From Candidatus Omnitrophota bacterium (lineage in GTDB: Bacteria > Hinthialibacterota > Hinthialibacteria > Hinthialibacterales > JAKPRU01), in contig JAKPRU010000078.1 in assembly GCA_029557025.1 (NCBI GenBank), forward strand, positions 1 through 7,575: a stretch of DNA of 7,575 bases, given 5' to 3'. The position numbers were made by a program, and so were the translations under genes. How positions within the stretch are numbered: the stretch's first letter is position 1; every line of letters starts with the position of its first letter. The notes beneath the pieces were generated by a model that had not been told where the DNA came from, did no database searches, and saw only the letters and a list, made by a program, of their open reading frames with translations. Below are positions 6,203 through 7,575 of this stretch, in pieces.

Positions 6203-6224
6203 CATCTGGGTCGATTTATGGGGA

Positions 6225-6253
6225 AAGGTAGCACACCTTAATGCTCCCTCCAA
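6225..6253 (-). promoter_or_regulatory. Candidate promoter of the GH28 gene with a dyad over the -10 box
   Basis: On the minus strand TTGGAG (6248-6253), a 17-base spacer and TACCTT (6225-6230) form a sigma-70-like pair. A TG one base before the -10 makes it an extended type. Transcription would start about 30 bases before ATG 6187. An inverted repeat, AAGGT-N5-ACCTT (6225-6239), covers the -10 and could be an operator. Both hexamers match consensus at only three of six positions, so this is moderate evidence. Confidence 0.35.
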
Positions 6254-6304
6254 GCCCCAATCTCTCCGAATGCCCCCCGCACAGTATTCGTCTCATTTGT
6301 CCCA

Positions 6305-6333
6305 TTCATCCACCCGAAATATGCCTATATACT
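6305..6333 (+). promoter_or_regulatory. Candidate promoter of the RidA gene
   Basis: TTCATC (6305-6310), a 17-base spacer and TATACT (6328-6333) give a good -10 (five of six) with a poor -35. Start of transcription would be near 6340, leaving a leader of about 14 bases that barely includes the ribosome binding site, so the call is tentative. Confidence 0.3.
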
Positions 6334-6341
6334 CCCCCCAC

Positions 6342-6345
6342 GAGG
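6342..6345 (+). promoter_or_regulatory. Ribosome binding site of the RidA gene
   Basis: GAGG lies 8 bases before ATG 6354 and fixes that start, which also matches the usual N-terminus of RidA proteins. Confidence 0.55.
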
Positions 6346-6353
6346 TTAAGAAT

Positions 6354-6746
6354 ATGAAAAAACGCTGCATCGTCCCCAAGCAAGGTCCCCCGGCGGTTGG
6401 GCCGTATTCGCCCGCCGTGGCGGCGAACGGTTTTGTTTTTGTTTCAGGGCAAATTCCGCAGATGCCGATCACCGGTGAAATGGTGATCGACTCGTTCCCG
6501 GCGCAATGCACAAGGGTATTCGAGAATCTCAGGATTGTTCTGGAGGAGGCCGGAGCGTCGCTGGACTCCGTGGTGAAAGTGACTGTCTATCTGACGGACC
6601 TGGAGCAGTTCGGGGAGATGAACGCCATTTACGAGAAGTACTTTGCTGCCGGCAAACCCGCGCGGGCCTGCATCCAGGCCGCCCGCCTTCCCAAAGGTGT
6701 TTCGATTGAGGTGGACGCCATTGCGGTGGCAGAGCGGAATGTTTAA
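6354..6746 (+). CDS. ridA: RidA family enamine/imine deaminase
   Basis: RidA proteins are small cytoplasmic trimers that hydrolyse reactive enamine/imine intermediates, such as 2-aminoacrylate from threonine or serine dehydratase, to keto acids and ammonia, protecting PLP enzymes. The 130 residues match the family in length. The head GPYSPAV at 16-22 and SGQIP at 31-35 line the active-site cleft. PARACIQAARLPKG at 102-115 holds the key Arg104 and Cys106, and Glu119 in IEVDAIAV corresponds to the conserved glutamate. These residues place it in the active RidA subgroup, not the inactive Rid1-7 types that lack the arginine. ATG 6354 follows GAGG at 6342-6345 by 8 bases; an ATG-free upstream extension to 6270 has no such support. 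It is divergent from the GH28 gene (166-base gap) and converges with the GT4 gene 66 bases downstream. No terminator was seen after it. Confidence 0.92.
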   Translation: MKKRCIVPKQGPPAVGPYSPAVAANGFVFVSGQIPQMPITGEMVIDSFPAQCTRVFENLRIVLEEAGASLDSVVKVTVYLTDLEQFGEMNAIYEKYFAAGKPARACIQAARLPKGVSIEVDAIAVAERNV

Positions 6747-6812
6747 GCCGAGATGAAAGATGAAAAGGAAGAAAGCAGGGGATGGAGAACGGCGGACTGC
6801 GCAGATCGCAAT

Positions 6813-7575
6813 TCATAGACGTTTTTCAATCTCGCGAAACAGGCGGATATTGATTGGATTCCAGTCATACATTGCGATACTGGCACGTGCTGTTTGCTCC
6901 AGCCGCTTTTTCAGTTCCGGCTCTTCATGCAGCCGAAGAAGTACTTCCGCAAGACTCTCAGGATTCCCCGGTTCATACAGCAACCCATTTTCTTCATGAC
7001 GCAAAACCAGTCGAACGCCGGGAATGTCCGGGGCGACCACGGCCCGATTCAGCGCGAGATATTCAAACAGTTTCACCGAAAATGTGAACTGAAAATTCTT
7101 GATATTCGCGGTCAGGACCAGAGCGCACACATCCGCCGAGGCCATCCAGTTCAGCGCCTCCTCGTGAGGAACCTTTCCGATGTGTCGCACCGTGGATAAT
7201 AAATCCAACTCTTTGACCAGTTCCAGCAGTTCCTGCAATTCTTCTTCGCGTCGATGATGTCCGACGAGGCAGACCAGGAGGGATGGGAGTTTCGGTTTCG
7301 CAATGGAGGCCGCACGGATCAGTATTTCCAGCCCACGCACGCGGGTAATGCCACCCACGTACACGACCATAAATCGATCCGCCTCCCGGTATTTCGGAAC
7401 ACCCACTGTGCGCGAAAGGTCCACTCCGTTGGACACCGGAATAATGCGATCATCGGGAACGTGATAAGTCTGCCGCAAGGTTTCGGGCAACCCTTCCTCC
7501 AGGGATGTCCCAATCGCCGGAAGCGCATCGGCAAAGCGCAGAATCGACTTCAGCAGCTTGCAATAGAGGCTGTAC
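6813..7575 (-). CDS. GT4-family glycosyltransferase, C-terminal part (5' end outside window)
   Basis: The frame is open to the right window edge and gives 253 residues, mostly the C-terminal Rossmann domain of a GT-B enzyme. Residues 15-51 (ADALPAIG through RIIPVSNGVD) match the inter-domain segment ending in the NGVD signature. VVYVGGITRVRGLEILIRA at 70-88 is the typical domain opening with a basic donor-contacting residue. SADVCALVL at 146-154 and SVKLFEYLALNRAVVAPDIPG at 166-186 carry the second glutamate (Glu171) of the EX7E nucleotide-sugar site. The first glutamate position is not conserved, as in other SVKLFEYLA-type members. The tail ends in the usual long helices. It likely moves a sugar from a nucleotide donor onto a cell-surface glycan or lipid at the inner face of the membrane. 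Donor and acceptor cannot be named. Stop is TGA at 6813-6815. It converges with ridA. Confidence 0.87.
   Translation of the reverse strand, partial: YSLYCKLLKSILRFADALPAIGTSLEEGLPETLRQTYHVPDDRIIPVSNGVDLSRTVGVPKYREADRFMVVYVGGITRVRGLEILIRAASIAKPKLPSLLVCLVGHHRREEELQELLELVKELDLLSTVRHIGKVPHEEALNWMASADVCALVLTANIKNFQFTFSVKLFEYLALNRAVVAPDIPGVRLVLRHEENGLLYEPGNPESLAEVLLRLHEEPELKKRLEQTARASIAMYDWNPINIRLFREIEKRL

Noticed and set aside
5468..6241. 257-codon plus-strand ORF opposite the GH28 gene
   Set aside because: It is antisense to a clear signal-peptide-bearing beta-helix gene. Its length follows from the codon pattern of the repeated beta-helix strands; no independent motif or ribosome binding site is seen.
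6334..6339. C6 run between the ridA -10 and its ribosome binding site as a promoter-spacing switch
   Set aside because: It lies downstream of the -10, so its length would not change -35/-10 spacing, and runs of six C or G recur elsewhere in the window (for example 4880-4885).
6747..6812. Possible terminator between convergent ridA and GT4 genes
   Set aside because: Only a 4-base TGCG/CGCA dyad is present and there is no T run.
1..7575. A single biosynthetic or defence gene cluster
   Set aside because: Strands alternate and functions are mixed housekeeping and carbohydrate genes. No defence, toxin-antitoxin, mobile or secretion-system proteins were recognised.

Overview
The window reads as chromosomal DNA of a free-living, probably Gram-negative, uncultured bacterium of moderate GC content. 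It holds seven protein genes on mixed strands, two of them cut by the window edges. There is no tRNA, rRNA, insertion sequence, phage gene or CRISPR array. A perfect CACAGGCT-GGA-AGCCTGTG palindrome in one intergenic gap resembles dispersed palindromes I associate from memory with Planctomycetota, Verrucomicrobiota and neighbouring candidate phyla. Together with a secreted GH28-type sugar hydrolase, this hints at such a lineage, but the assignment is inference.

Layout, left to right. (1) 1-517, minus: N-terminal part of a CoA-disulfide-reductase/NADH-oxidase-like flavoprotein. (2) 799-2208, minus: a tRNA nucleotidyltransferase (CCA/poly(A) polymerase family) with an HD domain. (3) 2209-2563: a gap of about 355 bases with candidate divergent promoters, the palindromic repeat and a weak small ORF. 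(4) 2564/2631-3857, plus: a multi-pass GT39/ArnT-like (GT-C) membrane glycosyltransferase. Its well-placed ATG and ribosome binding site are one nucleotide out of frame with the body of the gene, across a C6 run. (5) 3922-4575, minus: guanylate kinase. (6) 4622-6187, minus, 46 bases upstream of gmk: a secreted GH28/pectate-lyase-fold protein with an uninterrupted ten-G tract in its coding strand. (7) 6354-6746, plus: a RidA-family deaminase, divergent from the GH28 gene. (8) 6813-7575, minus: C-terminal part of a GT4 glycosyltransferase, convergent with ridA.

The genes do not form one pathway. Guanylate kinase, the tRNA nucleotidyltransferase and RidA are housekeeping functions. GT39, GT4 and GH28 concern surface or extracellular carbohydrate. 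The most interesting signals are the two homopolymer features in the carbohydrate genes: a C6 run at a shift-prone CCC-CCC site next to the GT39 start, and a G10 tract in the GH28 gene lying upstream of guanylate kinase. Either could be a sequencing or assembly error, a mutation, or a switch of expression. I see no clear new multi-gene system.
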